A DNA stretch of 64,000 bases. Origin: Dickeya zeae NCPPB 2538. Lineage in GTDB: Bacteria; Pseudomonadota; Gammaproteobacteria; Enterobacterales; Enterobacteriaceae. The DNA lies in NCBI RefSeq assembly GCF_000406165.1, contig NZ_CM001977.1, positions 3,680,808 to 3,744,807 on the forward strand. Direction: 5' to 3'. Both the position numbers and the translations under genes were made by a program. Below, one piece after another: positions 1-9,553 of the stretch. The notes below the pieces were generated by a model. That model was given only the letters and a program-made list of their open reading frames with translations. It ran no database searches and had not been told where the DNA came from. Numbering within the stretch: position 1 is the first letter of the stretch; each line of letters begins with the position of its first letter.

Positions 1-407
1 CCTGTATAAACGGTCTGACGTTCACTGCCGGATAGGCAGCTTAGAAATTGATGCAGGCTTCATTGCCGACTGCGGTTGGTTCACTGCCGGATAGGCAGCT
101 TAGAAAAGCAGGTCAGCCGAGGCGCTGCCATCGCCCTCGTTCACTGCCGGATAGGCAGCTTAGAAATGCGCAGAGAATCCATGCCCGATAGCGTCCGCTG
201 TTCACTGCCGGATAGGCAGCTTAGAAACGGAAACTGGTCTGGAAGTTCGTGTCCGTCCTGTTCACTGCCGGATAGGCAGCTTAGAAAAGCATACTCCCCG
301 GCCAGTTTGGTCTGCTCGGGTTCACTGCCGGATAGGCAGCTTAGAAAATCATAAGTTTGTAAAACGAGTATGGTGGAAAGTTCACTGCCGCACAGGCAGC
401 GCTTGAC
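1..407 (+). CRISPR. Type I-F CRISPR array, trailer-end part
   Basis: Six identical 28-bp repeats begin GTTCACTGCC and end GCAGCTTAGAAA, at 20-47, 79-106, 139-166, 200-227, 260-287 and 320-347. A degenerate seventh repeat starts at 380 and loses identity after about position 400. Spacers are 31 to 33 bp, and a partial spacer occupies 1-19, so the array continues left of the window. The imperfect inverted repeat CTGCCGGATAGGCAG and the 60-bp period are typical of subtype I-F (Csy) arrays. The degenerate repeat on the right marks the trailer end, so the leader and the cas genes should lie to the left. No cas gene is present in the window. Confidence 0.97.
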
Positions 408-626
408 GGGTTTACTGGCGTTAAAACTACGCTGAGGTGAGCGACTTCGCCGGATGCACGGCAGGGATGCCGTGCAAGCCCATTCCGCGTAAGGAACGCG
501 TAATGGGCGGTCCGAACAGCGAAGGCGAACGCCGAAGGCACCGCGTTAGCGGCGTAGTTTAGCCATCAAGCCAGAGGTCAAGGAGAGGTGGCGCTTGCAC
601 CTCTCCTTGTCGTGCGTGCGATGATG
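402..626 (-). repeat. Structured interspersed repeat, copy A
   Basis: This is one of three diverged copies of a roughly 210-bp element (the others are at 5581-5810 and 19848-20057). On the minus strand it begins near 626 with CGCACGCACGACAAGGAGAGG-like sequence and ends near 402 with GTCAAG. It keeps a terminal hairpin (579-590 with 598-609), a long-range pairing (552-560 with 424-432) and an internal hairpin (478-484 with 502-508). Several of these pairs use different bases from the other copies. It directly abuts the degenerate last CRISPR repeat. No coding function is apparent. Confidence 0.8.
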
Positions 627-714
627 TGGCAAAGAAGCGACTCGGTTTATCCCGCACGAAACCCTCACTCTACCGATAACCCTCACTATCTAGCGCCCGG
701 AAAAGGGCAACCTA

Positions 715-2385
715 TCAGAACGACGTCCAATCACTATTGCTACCCGCTGCCGCGGCGGCCCGCTTTTCCGGCAGCGCCGGAGATAGCACCGCTGACGGAC
801 GGGCTGGTGGTGTTGTGCCGCCGTGGCCCTGCGTCGTCAGGCGAAACGCGCTGACGGCTTCGGCCAGCAGAGAAGCCTGAGACTGCAACGACAGCGCGGC
901 AGAGGCCGATTCTTCCACCAACGCGGCGTTCTGCTGGGTGGTGGTGTCAATCTGCCCGACGGCGATGTTGATCTGGCTCATGCCGTCGCTCTGTTCATGG
1001 CTCGCCTGCGAGATCTCGTTGATGATGCTATGCACATCATTGACGTGGCTGGTCAGGTCAGTCAGGGTGGATTCGGCGTTATCCACCAGATCCATCCCTT
1101 CCTGCACTTTGTCGACCGAGTCATCGATCAGCTCTTTGATCTCTTTGGCGGCGGTGGCACTGCGTTGCGCCAGAGAACGCACTTCGCCCGCGACCACGGC
1201 AAACCCACGCCCCTGCTCGCCAGCACGCGCTGCTTCCACCGCCGCGTTCAACGCCAGAATGTTGGTCTGAAAGGCAATGCCGTCGATAACGCCGATGATC
1301 TCCGCCATGCGCATCGAGGATTCACGAATACCGCGCATTTTATGGGTGACGGACAGCATCACTTCGCCGCTGCGATGCGCGGCGGAGGATGCCAGATTCG
1401 CTATCGAGGTGGCCTGGTGTGTGTTATCGGCGGTGTTTTTGATGGTGGAGACTAACTCTTCCATCGAGGCTGCCGTTTGTTCCAGCGAACTGGCCTGCTC
1501 TTCGGTGCGAGAAGAGAGGTCCTGATTACCGGCGGCGATTTGCGAGGCGGCGGTGGAGATAGCTTCCGCGCCGTCACGCACCTGGCCGACAATCTGGCGC
1601 AGGCTGGCATTCATGTGATCCAGCGCCTGCAACAGTTGCCCGGCTTCATCTTTACGGGTGGAGGAAATCTGTGCGGTGAGGTCGCCTTGCGAGACGCGGT
1701 CTGCCATCAGCAGTGCCTGCTGAATCGGCTGGGTCACGCTGCGGGTTATCGCCATCGCCACCCAGATACTCAGCAGCACACCGGCCCCCAGAATCGCCAG
1801 CAATACTAACCGAATATCGTGATACGTGGCGGACATGGCATCCACGGTGCTCATCATGGCGTTATCCTGATAATCCACCAGTTGGCGTACCGCATTACGG
1901 TATTCTCGCTGTGCCGGATTCAGGTGCTGATTAAATTCATCCAGCGCTTCTTCACGGTTATTGGCTTTCACCAGCGCCACCATTTTTTGCCCGGACTCCA
2001 GAAACTGAGCCCGGATACGCCGGATATCGCCAATCAGTTGCTGAATTTTCGCGTTATTGGATTCATTGGCTTCTCTTTCCAACACATCCATCAATCGGGT
2101 AATTTCCTTTGATACCGGTGCAATCTGATCGGATACCGCTTTGATACGATCATCACCCGAGACCAGCAGTAATTGCTGGAAGATTCGCACCCCTTCATTC
2201 ACATTTTCTATCAGGGTGTTGGCATCAACGGTTTGGGGATAAATCTCCTGCACAATGTCACGGGCATCTTCATGAAACGTTGACAGCTTCGCCATCGATA
2301 ACATGCCGACAAAAACCAGCATGACCGCCAGGACGGCAAAACCGGCTCCGAGCCGATACCCGATTCGCCAATCAGATAAACGCAT
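715..2385 (-). CDS. Methyl-accepting chemotaxis protein with CheR-binding tail
   Basis: This 556-residue transmembrane chemoreceptor has an N-terminal membrane helix at about 10-31 and a periplasmic ligand domain of four-helix-bundle type at about 32-188. A second membrane helix lies at about 193-213, followed by a HAMP domain. The long cytoplasmic coiled coil carries the invariant hairpin-tip sequence FQTNILALNAAVEAARAG. The last five residues, DWTSF, fit the xWxxF pentapeptide that tethers CheR and CheB in high-abundance receptors, so it probably acts as a full Tsr/Tar-class receptor. The ligand cannot be read from the sequence. It is a single gene with a 959-bp upstream spacer. Structured repeat copy A lies just past its stop. 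Confidence 0.95.
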   Translation of the reverse strand: MRLSDWRIGYRLGAGFAVLAVMLVFVGMLSMAKLSTFHEDARDIVQEIYPQTVDANTLIENVNEGVRIFQQLLLVSGDDRIKAVSDQIAPVSKEITRLMDVLEREANESNNAKIQQLIGDIRRIRAQFLESGQKMVALVKANNREEALDEFNQHLNPAQREYRNAVRQLVDYQDNAMMSTVDAMSATYHDIRLVLLAILGAGVLLSIWVAMAITRSVTQPIQQALLMADRVSQGDLTAQISSTRKDEAGQLLQALDHMNASLRQIVGQVRDGAEAISTAASQIAAGNQDLSSRTEEQASSLEQTAASMEELVSTIKNTADNTHQATSIANLASSAAHRSGEVMLSVTHKMRGIRESSMRMAEIIGVIDGIAFQTNILALNAAVEAARAGEQGRGFAVVAGEVRSLAQRSATAAKEIKELIDDSVDKVQEGMDLVDNAESTLTDLTSHVNDVHSIINEISQASHEQSDGMSQINIAVGQIDTTTQQNAALVEESASAALSLQSQASLLAEAVSAFRLTTQGHGGTTPPARPSAVLSPALPEKRAAAAAGSNSDWTSF

Positions 2386-3344
2386 ATTCCGCTCCTCATT
2401 CCTTTATTAAGAACACAATGTCATAAACATGACTTTTTCAGAGGCAAACACAGAACTGCGGCTAAAACAGGTATCTCATCCGTTACTGTCATTAATCGTG
2501 ATTAGAGAAAAGCAACAACCAGGCGAATATCTCAGCCAGTCATCACGATGAAATATTTCTCATCCCCTTTTCCGGCGATAAAAAGCATTTCTTTTCCACA
2601 GTGAGTAAAACACAAACATTAAAAAAAGAGATTTAAAAGTATTCCAAGAACACGGACTCGAGATCATCACTACCTGTCGCCATTGAATACGCTCTGGTCG
2701 GCACCCTGACCCGCTATCGGTTTTTCATTCTATCAACCTTTACAGTTTGATCGATAAAAACATTCAAACAACGACTATAAATAGGCAATAGCTATTGAAT
2801 TTTATTTATTGATCGGAAATAGCAACAAAAAAGTCACACAATTGTTAAGGTTAACGTCGTGAGAAAGTGAGGAACAGAAGGTGTGCGTAACAACAGACAT
2901 CAGGTAAGAAAAAGAAGGGAAGATACGTCTTTATCGGTAAACGTAACCGACTGCCCAACCTTGCCCTAATACATCAATACCTCTAAAGAATTAGACAGAT
3001 ACAGTCCATCACTGCCAGCATGGCATGCTGATGGTCAACGTGAATCCAGCTGATACTAAAGAAAGTAATTAATAGCGAGTTAATTAGTATTCAGCCTGAG
3101 ATTATGGTACGCATTTCAATGCAATATATTATTATTTACATCCATAACTTCAATTAAAACACAGTTTCTTTTTTATTTTTGATTTCCGCCCCAAAATTTC
3201 CCGCCACACAGGTTGACACTATTTTAATCCTTGACTACTACTTAATTATTAAGGCTAGCTGTATGTCCTCCCTTAACGAAAAAACAAATGAATCGCACAT
3301 CTTGTGCCACCAGAAATGGTAATAAATGTGGTAACGATAACTAA
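2386..3344. other. Long AT-rich intergenic region
   Basis: About 960 bp separates the divergent chemoreceptor and diguanylate cyclase genes. It is visibly AT-rich and I see no credible gene, tRNA or strong hairpin in it. It must contain both promoters. I could not assign a convincing sigma-28 promoter to the chemoreceptor by eye. Confidence 0.6.
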
Positions 3345-4955
3345 ATGCGAATAAAAAACCTGCTTCGAATAAACCTTTTGCATTTAATGCTATTCATTTC
3401 TATTGCCAGTATGTTTATTACACTGCTGAACAGCTATTTCACTTTTTATCATGTACAGAAAAAATTACTTATTGAACAAGCAACTAAAGTCAATTCAAGC
3501 TATTCATACAAATTAGCTATCACCGTAGACAATTTTTTCTCTATTTCAGAGGAGCAATTGTCGTATAGTGCCAGGCTGCTCGTCCAACATGCTCAGTCCG
3601 GCAATTTACAAGCGCTGCAAACCGAATTGCAACGCATTCATCGATTAAGCCATGCTTTTAACTCCATGGTGGTGGTGACGGAAAGTGGGCAAATTATTGC
3701 GTCGTCACCCACGTCACTGAATTTGACCGGCCTTACCGTCAATTCCCGCCAGCATTTTACCGCTAATAAAGTAAAACGCTTCTTTATCAGCTCACCGTAT
3801 ACCTCTCTGAGTGGCAATTATATTATTTTTATTTCCCAACCTATTCTGGATGATGCAGGACATTACCTCGGTTATGTCGGTGGTTCGCTTTACCTTAATA
3901 ACCGGCGCATTCTGAATGAATTCATGAATACACAATTTAGCAATGACAGCTTTAATACTTACGTTATTGATAACGAAGGCACCATTATTTATCACCACGA
4001 TATTGCGCAAGTCGGCACTAAATTTACTGATCCCACCCTCTTATCATCGATTAAAGGCCAGAATAAAGGCAGTTTTATGATGCCAGATGAACAGGGTATT
4101 CCCTCACCGGCCGCCTTTATCAGAACACAAAAATCAGGCTGGATTATTATTACCCAACAGTCATTCCACTCCATTGAAGAGGCGCTGAACGATGTCATGC
4201 TGAATGTGCTAAAACAAGGCACACCGCTGGGTATCGTCACCCTGCTGATGCTCAGTATTCTGGCCTACTACATCGCCAAGCCGCTACGTCAGTTGGCCAA
4301 ATCAGCCAGTAGCATGGAACAGCCTGGGGTGATTGGTAAAATCCGGGCGGTGAAAGCCTGGTATCTGGAGATAGAACAGCTCAAGCGGGTGCTGCTGATG
4401 GGAACCGTGCTGTTGCACAAGCGTATTGGTCGCCTCAGTTCAGAAGCACACACCGACCCGCTTTCCGGCATGTTGAACCGGCGGGGTATGCTGGAAAGCA
4501 TGGAAGAGATCCGGGGTGAATATAAGAAAGTCTCGGTCATCGCCATCGATATCGACCATTTCAAATCGATCAATGACTCTTTTGGGCATGACGTGGGGGA
4601 TACGGTCATTCGCAAACTGAGCCAGCAAATCCGTAAAAACTTCCGCAAAACCGACCTGGTCTGCCGAATTGGCGGTGAAGAGTTTCTTATTTTGCTGCCC
4701 GGTGCCGATATCCATGTCGCGACGGTGATAGCCGAACGGCTGCGCAATAACGTCGCCAACACGGTCTATGTGCCAGGTGCGCACCATCATCAGGTTACCA
4801 TTTCCATCGGCGTGACCACCTTTAACCCGCAAAAATCCGCGCTGGATATCGCCATTAAAACGGCAGACAACGCACTGTACAAAGCGAAAAACGGCGGGCG
4901 TAATCAGGTGGTGGTGGAATACCTCTCTGACGACATTTCACTGGCACAACATTAA
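3345..4955 (+). CDS. Membrane diguanylate cyclase with periplasmic sensor
   Basis: This 536-residue protein should make cyclic di-GMP from two GTP at the inner membrane. A membrane helix at about 13-33 is followed by a roughly 250-residue periplasmic region resembling a double-Cache sensor, then a second helix at about 292-311. The GGDEF domain follows (about 365-530), with the active-site loop GGEEF at 443-447. The inhibitory I-site motif RKTD at 434-437 is five residues upstream, so product inhibition is expected. The metal-site segment IDIDHFKSINDSFGHDVGD is intact. No EAL domain is present. It stands alone, convergent with the next gene, and its signal is unknown. The start lacks a strong ribosome binding site. 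Confidence 0.95.
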   Translation: MRIKNLLRINLLHLMLFISIASMFITLLNSYFTFYHVQKKLLIEQATKVNSSYSYKLAITVDNFFSISEEQLSYSARLLVQHAQSGNLQALQTELQRIHRLSHAFNSMVVVTESGQIIASSPTSLNLTGLTVNSRQHFTANKVKRFFISSPYTSLSGNYIIFISQPILDDAGHYLGYVGGSLYLNNRRILNEFMNTQFSNDSFNTYVIDNEGTIIYHHDIAQVGTKFTDPTLLSSIKGQNKGSFMMPDEQGIPSPAAFIRTQKSGWIIITQQSFHSIEEALNDVMLNVLKQGTPLGIVTLLMLSILAYYIAKPLRQLAKSASSMEQPGVIGKIRAVKAWYLEIEQLKRVLLMGTVLLHKRIGRLSSEAHTDPLSGMLNRRGMLESMEEIRGEYKKVSVIAIDIDHFKSINDSFGHDVGDTVIRKLSQQIRKNFRKTDLVCRIGGEEFLILLPGADIHVATVIAERLRNNVANTVYVPGAHHHQVTISIGVTTFNPQKSALDIAIKTADNALYKAKNGGRNQVVVEYLSDDISLAQH

Positions 4956-4998
4956 GCAGCGCCGAGCTGCCGTCAGTACTCAACCGATACGGCACCGG

Positions 4999-5418
4999 TT
5001 ATTCACCCTGCAAAGTTACCACCAGCGAGCGGCTGCCGCCGTGGTTACGGTGTTCACACAGGTAAATCCCCTGCCAGGTGCCGATATGCAACCGACCGTT
5101 GCGTACCGGTAGCATCAGGCTGCTGCCCAACAGGCTGCTCTTCAGGTGCGCTGGCATGTCGTCGCTGCCTTCATAGGTATGGCGGTAATAGGGTTCGTCT
5201 TCCGGCACCAACTGACTAAAGAAGTTCTCGAAGTCCTGGCGCACCGTGGGGTCGGCATTTTCATTGACCGTCAACGACGCGGATGTATGGCAGATAAACA
5301 CATGCAGCAGCCCGACCTTCACCTGACGTAAATCCGTCACCTGCCCCAGCACTTCATCGGTGATCAAATGAAAACCACGGGACCGGGGTTTAAGCCGAAT
5401 ATCGTATTGTTTCCACAT
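4999..5418 (-). CDS. yjbQ: YjbQ/UPF0047 family protein
   Basis: This 139-residue protein matches the UPF0047 family, with CHTSASLTVNENADPTV in the middle and the family hallmark GTWQGIYLCEHRNHGGSR near the C terminus. E. coli YjbQ is about the same length and is annotated as having weak thiamine-phosphate synthase activity; the true cellular role is uncertain. I chose the ATG at 5418 over a longer reading frame beginning at 5475. It has AGGAG at the right distance, and the longer version adds residues absent from the family. The gene is convergent with the diguanylate cyclase. Confidence 0.93.
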   Translation of the reverse strand: MWKQYDIRLKPRSRGFHLITDEVLGQVTDLRQVKVGLLHVFICHTSASLTVNENADPTVRQDFENFFSQLVPEDEPYYRHTYEGSDDMPAHLKSSLLGSSLMLPVRNGRLHIGTWQGIYLCEHRNHGGSRSLVVTLQGE

Positions 5419-5580
5419 TTCATCTCTCCTGTGGTGGTAACCATCGCCAGAGGATGCCATAAAAAAGCGCGGCACACCGCGATGAGGCTGTAAACAAACA
5501 GGCTATTGTTTTTTATAGGCGAATTTATACCAGAACGGTAAAAAGTTTCGTGCGTAGTAAATGTGGTGATTCTTTTGCAA

Positions 5581-5810
5581 CGTCATCGCACGCACGACAA
5601 GGAGAGGCTCAACGCCGCCTCTCCTTGACCACTGGCTTGATAGCTAAACTGTGCCGCTGGCGCGGTGCCTTCGGCAAGCGTCTTCGCTGTTCGGGCCGCC
5701 CGTGACGTGCTCCCAGCACGGCACGGGCTTTCGCCGCGTCCATGCGGCTCACCCGGCGAATCCGCTAGCCTCAGCACAGTTTTGACGCTGGAAAAACCAC
5801 TTCCGTCAAG
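5581..5810 (+). repeat. Structured interspersed repeat, copy B
   Basis: This copy lies between yjbQ and the 3' end of uvrA. It shows a hairpin CAAGGAGAGGC at 5598-5608 paired with 5617-5627, and a long-range pairing AAACTGTGC at 5646-5654 with GCACAGTTT at 5774-5782. A hairpin pairs GCCCGTG at 5698-5704 with CACGGGC at 5722-5728, and another GC-rich hairpin sits at about 5732-5747. Copy A keeps the same pairs with other bases. Frames crossing it (for example 5583-5777) are not credible genes. Confidence 0.82.
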
Positions 5811-5840
5811 ATAGGAAGTTTTATCAATAACCTAAACTGA

Positions 5841-8672
5841 CTAACCCCGATCCAGAATCGGTTTCAGGAACCGGGCGGTGTGGGATTGCTCGCACTGGGC
5901 TACCGTTTCCGGCGTGCCGGACACCAGAATCTCGCCGCCGCCACTGCCCCCTTCCGGGCCCAGATCGACTATCCAGTCAGCAGTTTTAATCACATCCAGA
6001 TTGTGCTCGATCACCACAATGGTGTTGCCCTGATCGCGCAACTGGTGCAAGACCGCCAGCAACTGCTGAATATCAGCAAAATGCAGACCGGTCGTCGGCT
6101 CATCCAGAATATACAGCGTCTGCCCGGTGCCACGCTTCGACAGCTCACGCGCCAGCTTCACGCGCTGCGCTTCACCGCCGGACAAGGTGGTGGCCGACTG
6201 CCCCAAACGGATGTAAGACAAACCGACATCGATCAGGGTTTGCAGCTTACGCGCCAGCGCCGGAATGGCATCAAAGAACTCGCGGGCGTCTTCGATGGTC
6301 ATCTCCAGCACTTCATGGATGCTCTTGCCCTTGTATTTAATCTCCAGCGTTTCGCGGTTATAGCGTTTGCCTTTGCACTGGTCACAGGGCACATAAATAT
6401 CCGGCAGGAAGTGCATTTCCACCTTGATAACCCCGTCGCCCTGACAGGCTTCGCAACGCCCGCCGCGCACGTTAAAACTAAACCGACCGGGGTTATAGCC
6501 GCGGCTGCGCGCTTCCGGTACACCAGCGAATAATTCGCGGATCGGCGTAAACACGCCGGTGTAGGTGGCCGGGTTCGAGCGAGGGGTACGACCGATCGGG
6601 CTTTGATCGATGTCGATCACCTTATCGAATTGCTCCAGCCCCTGGATCTCGCGGTACGGTGCCGGTTCGTTCAGTTCACCACCGTTAAGCTGGCGCTGGG
6701 CAATCGGGAACAGCGTATCGTTGATCAGCGTCGATTTACCTGAACCGGACACCCCGGTAATACAGGTGAACAGCCCGACTGGCAGCGTCAGGGTCACGTC
6801 TTTGAGGTTGTTGCCACGCGCGCCAATCAGTTTCAGTACTTTAGACGGGTCGGCCTGCACGCGCTGCGCCGGGATCTCGATTTTGCGCGCCCCACTCAGG
6901 AACTGCCCGGTCAACGATTCCGGCACCGCCATGATCTGCGTGGCCGTGCCTTCGGCAATCACCTGACCGCCGTGTACGCCAGCACCGGGGCCAATATCAA
7001 TAATGTGGTCAGCAGCGCGGATGGCGTCTTCATCGTGTTCCACCACGATCACCGTGTTACCGAGGTTACGCAGGTGAATCAATGTTTCCAGCAGGCGCTC
7101 GTTATCACGCTGATGCAGGCCGATAGACGGTTCGTCCAGCACGTACATCACACCGACCAGACCGGCACCGATTTGGCTCGCCAGACGAATACGCTGCGCT
7201 TCGCCGCCCGACAAGGTTTCCGCCGAGCGCGACAACGACAGGTAATTCAGACCCACGTTAACCAGAAAACGCAGCCGATCGCCGATTTCTTTCAGCACTT
7301 TTTCGGCAATTTTCGCCCGTTGACCACTCAGCTTGATGTTATGGAAAAACTCCATCGCATGGCCGATGCTCATGTCAGCAATCTGTGGCAGCGTCGTCTG
7401 TTCGACGTAAACGTGGCGCGCTTCTTCACGCAATCGGGTGCCATTACAGCTGGCGCACGGCCGGTTACTGATGAATTTCGCCAGTTCTTCGCGCACCGCG
7501 GTCGATTCCGTCTCTTTGTAGCGGCGCTCCATATTGTTGAGCACCCCTTCGAACGGATGACGACGTACCGAGGTGTCGCCGCGATCGTTGATATATTTGA
7601 ACTCGATATTCTCTTTGCCAGAACCGTACAGAATCACCTTCTGAATCGCTGGACTCAGGCTATCGAACGGCGCTTCCACATCGAACTCATAGTGCTCCGC
7701 CAGTGAACGCAGCATCTGGAAATAGTAGAAATTACGGCGATCCCAGCCGCGGATCGCGCCGCCTGCCAGCGACAGTTCGCCGTTTTGCACCACACGCGCC
7801 GGGTCGAAAAACTGCTGTACGCCCAGCCCGTCGCACGTCGGGCAGGCACCCGCCGGGTTATTGAACGAAAACAGTCGCGGTTCCAGCTCATGCATGCTGT
7901 AGCCACACACCGGGCAGGCAAAGTTGGCGGAAAATAACAGCTCTGGCGCGTTCGGATCGTCCATATCCGCCACCACAGCGGTGCCGCCGGACAACTCCAG
8001 CGCGGTTTCGAACGACTCCGCCAAACGCTGTGCCAAATCGCTGCGTACTTTAAAGCGGTCTACCACCACTTCAATGGTGTGCTTTTTCTGAAGTTCCAGT
8101 TTCGGCGGGTCTGACAGGTCGCACACTTCACCGTCAATACGCGCACGGATATAACCCTGCGTCGCCAGGTTCTCCAGCGTCTTGGTGTGTTCGCCTTTAC
8201 GCTCTTTCACGATGGGGGCCAGCAGCATCAGCCGCTTGCCTTCCGGCTGGGACAAGACGTTGTCCACCATCTGGCTGACAGTCTGGGCATCCAGCGGAAT
8301 ATCGTGTTCCGGGCAGCGCGGCTCACCGACACGGGCAAACAGCAAACGCAGATAATCGTGGATTTCAGTGATGGTGCCGACGGTAGAACGCGGGTTATGG
8401 GACGTAGATTTCTGCTCGATGGAAATAGCGGGCGACAGCCCTTCGATGTGGTCCACATCCGGCTTTTCCATCAATGACAGGAACTGGCGCGCGTAAGCCG
8501 ATAGCGACTCCACATAACGACGTTGCCCTTCGGCATACAGCGTATCGAACGCCAGCGAGGATTTACCCGAACCGGATAACCCCGTCACGACGATAAGCTT
8601 ATCACGCGGAATAATCAGGTTGATGTTCTTCAGGTTATGGGTACGGGCACCACGAATCTCGATCTTATCCAT
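5841..8672 (-). CDS. uvrA: Excinuclease ABC subunit A
   Basis: UvrA is the DNA damage-recognition ATPase of nucleotide excision repair; the dimer loads UvrB at lesions. The 943-residue product is almost collinear with E. coli UvrA. It has two ABC modules with Walker A motifs GLSGSGKSS near residue 31 and GVSGSGKST near 640. There are two LSGGEAQR signatures and zinc-binding Cys pairs in CPVCGYSMHELEPRL and CEACQGDGVIKVE. I set the start at the ATG of MDKIEIRGARTHN at 8672 rather than an upstream GTG, in line with E. coli. A LexA box lies between it and ssb, so SOS induction is expected. Repeat copy B starts about 30 bp past its stop. Confidence 0.99.
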   Translation of the reverse strand: MDKIEIRGARTHNLKNINLIIPRDKLIVVTGLSGSGKSSLAFDTLYAEGQRRYVESLSAYARQFLSLMEKPDVDHIEGLSPAISIEQKSTSHNPRSTVGTITEIHDYLRLLFARVGEPRCPEHDIPLDAQTVSQMVDNVLSQPEGKRLMLLAPIVKERKGEHTKTLENLATQGYIRARIDGEVCDLSDPPKLELQKKHTIEVVVDRFKVRSDLAQRLAESFETALELSGGTAVVADMDDPNAPELLFSANFACPVCGYSMHELEPRLFSFNNPAGACPTCDGLGVQQFFDPARVVQNGELSLAGGAIRGWDRRNFYYFQMLRSLAEHYEFDVEAPFDSLSPAIQKVILYGSGKENIEFKYINDRGDTSVRRHPFEGVLNNMERRYKETESTAVREELAKFISNRPCASCNGTRLREEARHVYVEQTTLPQIADMSIGHAMEFFHNIKLSGQRAKIAEKVLKEIGDRLRFLVNVGLNYLSLSRSAETLSGGEAQRIRLASQIGAGLVGVMYVLDEPSIGLHQRDNERLLETLIHLRNLGNTVIVVEHDEDAIRAADHIIDIGPGAGVHGGQVIAEGTATQIMAVPESLTGQFLSGARKIEIPAQRVQADPSKVLKLIGARGNNLKDVTLTLPVGLFTCITGVSGSGKSTLINDTLFPIAQRQLNGGELNEPAPYREIQGLEQFDKVIDIDQSPIGRTPRSNPATYTGVFTPIRELFAGVPEARSRGYNPGRFSFNVRGGRCEACQGDGVIKVEMHFLPDIYVPCDQCKGKRYNRETLEIKYKGKSIHEVLEMTIEDAREFFDAIPALARKLQTLIDVGLSYIRLGQSATTLSGGEAQRVKLARELSKRGTGQTLYILDEPTTGLHFADIQQLLAVLHQLRDQGNTIVVIEHNLDVIKTADWIVDLGPEGGSGGGEILVSGTPETVAQCEQSHTARFLKPILDRG

Positions 8673-8758
8673 GCACACTTTTCCCGCAGTAGACGCTGTT
8701 TTTTATCCTTTATCTAAGAAAGGAAACCAGTAGAAACGGCCGATTATGGCACAAAATA

Positions 8759-8778
8759 AACTGAATGAATATCCAGTA
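8759..8778. promoter_or_regulatory. LexA (SOS) box of uvrA/ssb
   Basis: The sequence AACTGAATGAATATCCAGTA fits the LexA core CTG-N10-CAG. It is almost the reverse complement of the known E. coli uvrA-ssb operator, which contains TGTATATTCATTCAG. It lies 87 bp upstream of the uvrA start and within the divergent uvrA/ssb promoter region. LexA repression of uvrA, and possibly of one ssb promoter, is inferred from that homology. Confidence 0.9.
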
Positions 8779-8914
8779 TCTGACTGCAACAACAGCAACA
8801 TGGGAAAAAAGACCGGAGCTGGCTCGCGACTCTCACACCGGTATAATCTGTAGCGCTGACATGCTAGAATTCTTCGCTTAAACTTTAAAAAGTGATTGTT
8901 CAGGAGACACCAAC

Positions 8915-9463
8915 ATGGCCAGCAGAGGCGTTAATAAAGTGATTCTTATCGGGAATCTGGGTCAGGACCCGGAAGTCCGTTACATGCCGAATGGCGGCGC
9001 AGTCGCTAACCTGACTCTGGCCACGTCGGACAGCTGGCGCGACAAGCAGACCGGCGAGCAGAAAGAGCGTACAGAGTGGCACCGCGTCGCCCTCTACGGC
9101 AAGCTGGCGGAAATCGCCGGTGAGTACCTGCGCAAAGGCTCTCAGGTGTATATCGAAGGTCAGTTGCGTACCCGTAAATGGCAGGATCAGGGCGGCCAGG
9201 ATCGCTACACCACTGAAGTGGTGGTCGATATCTCCGGCAGCATGCAAATGCTGGGCGGCCGTACCGGCGGCGGTGCACCTGCTGGTGGCAACATGGGCGG
9301 CAATACAGGTGGTGGTAACGCACCACAAGGTGGTTGGGGTCAACCGCAACAGCCGCAGCAAGCCAACCAGTTCAGCGGTGGCGGTCAATCCCGTCCGCAG
9401 CAAAGCGCCCCAATGCCGGGCAACGAACCGCCGATGGATTTTGACGACGACATTCCGTTCTGA
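8915..9463 (+). CDS. ssb: Single-stranded DNA-binding protein
   Basis: The 182-residue SSB coats single-stranded DNA and recruits repair and replication enzymes. An OB fold covers about residues 1-112 (ASRGVNKVILIGNLGQDPEV at the start). A Gly/Gln/Pro-rich disordered linker follows, ending in the acidic protein-interaction tip MDFDDDIPF. Length and layout match E. coli SSB (178 residues). GGAGACACC lies just upstream of the ATG. It is divergent from uvrA, the usual enterobacterial arrangement, and shares the LexA box region. Confidence 0.99.
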   Translation: MASRGVNKVILIGNLGQDPEVRYMPNGGAVANLTLATSDSWRDKQTGEQKERTEWHRVALYGKLAEIAGEYLRKGSQVYIEGQLRTRKWQDQGGQDRYTTEVVVDISGSMQMLGGRTGGGAPAGGNMGGNTGGGNAPQGGWGQPQQPQQANQFSGGGQSRPQQSAPMPGNEPPMDFDDDIPF

Positions 9464-9553
9464 TAACCATCATCAATGCCGGGGCCAACACAGGTTCCGG
9501 TATGATGTACAGGTTCAAGGATGAACCCAGTTACCACATAAGTCAGGAAAAGG

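Noticed and set aside
76..354. Open frame across the CRISPR array
   Set aside because: The translation is the repeat unit read again and again with spacers; not a gene.
588..854. Small frame next to repeat copy A
   Set aside because: It overlaps the repeat and the chemoreceptor 3' end, has no ribosome binding site and no recognisable product.
5583..5777. Open frame inside repeat copy B
   Set aside because: It lies entirely within the structured repeat; the analogous region in copies A and C encodes something different.
6972..7706. 244-codon frame antisense to uvrA
   Set aside because: uvrA is certain on the other strand; this is a shadow in GC-rich sequence.
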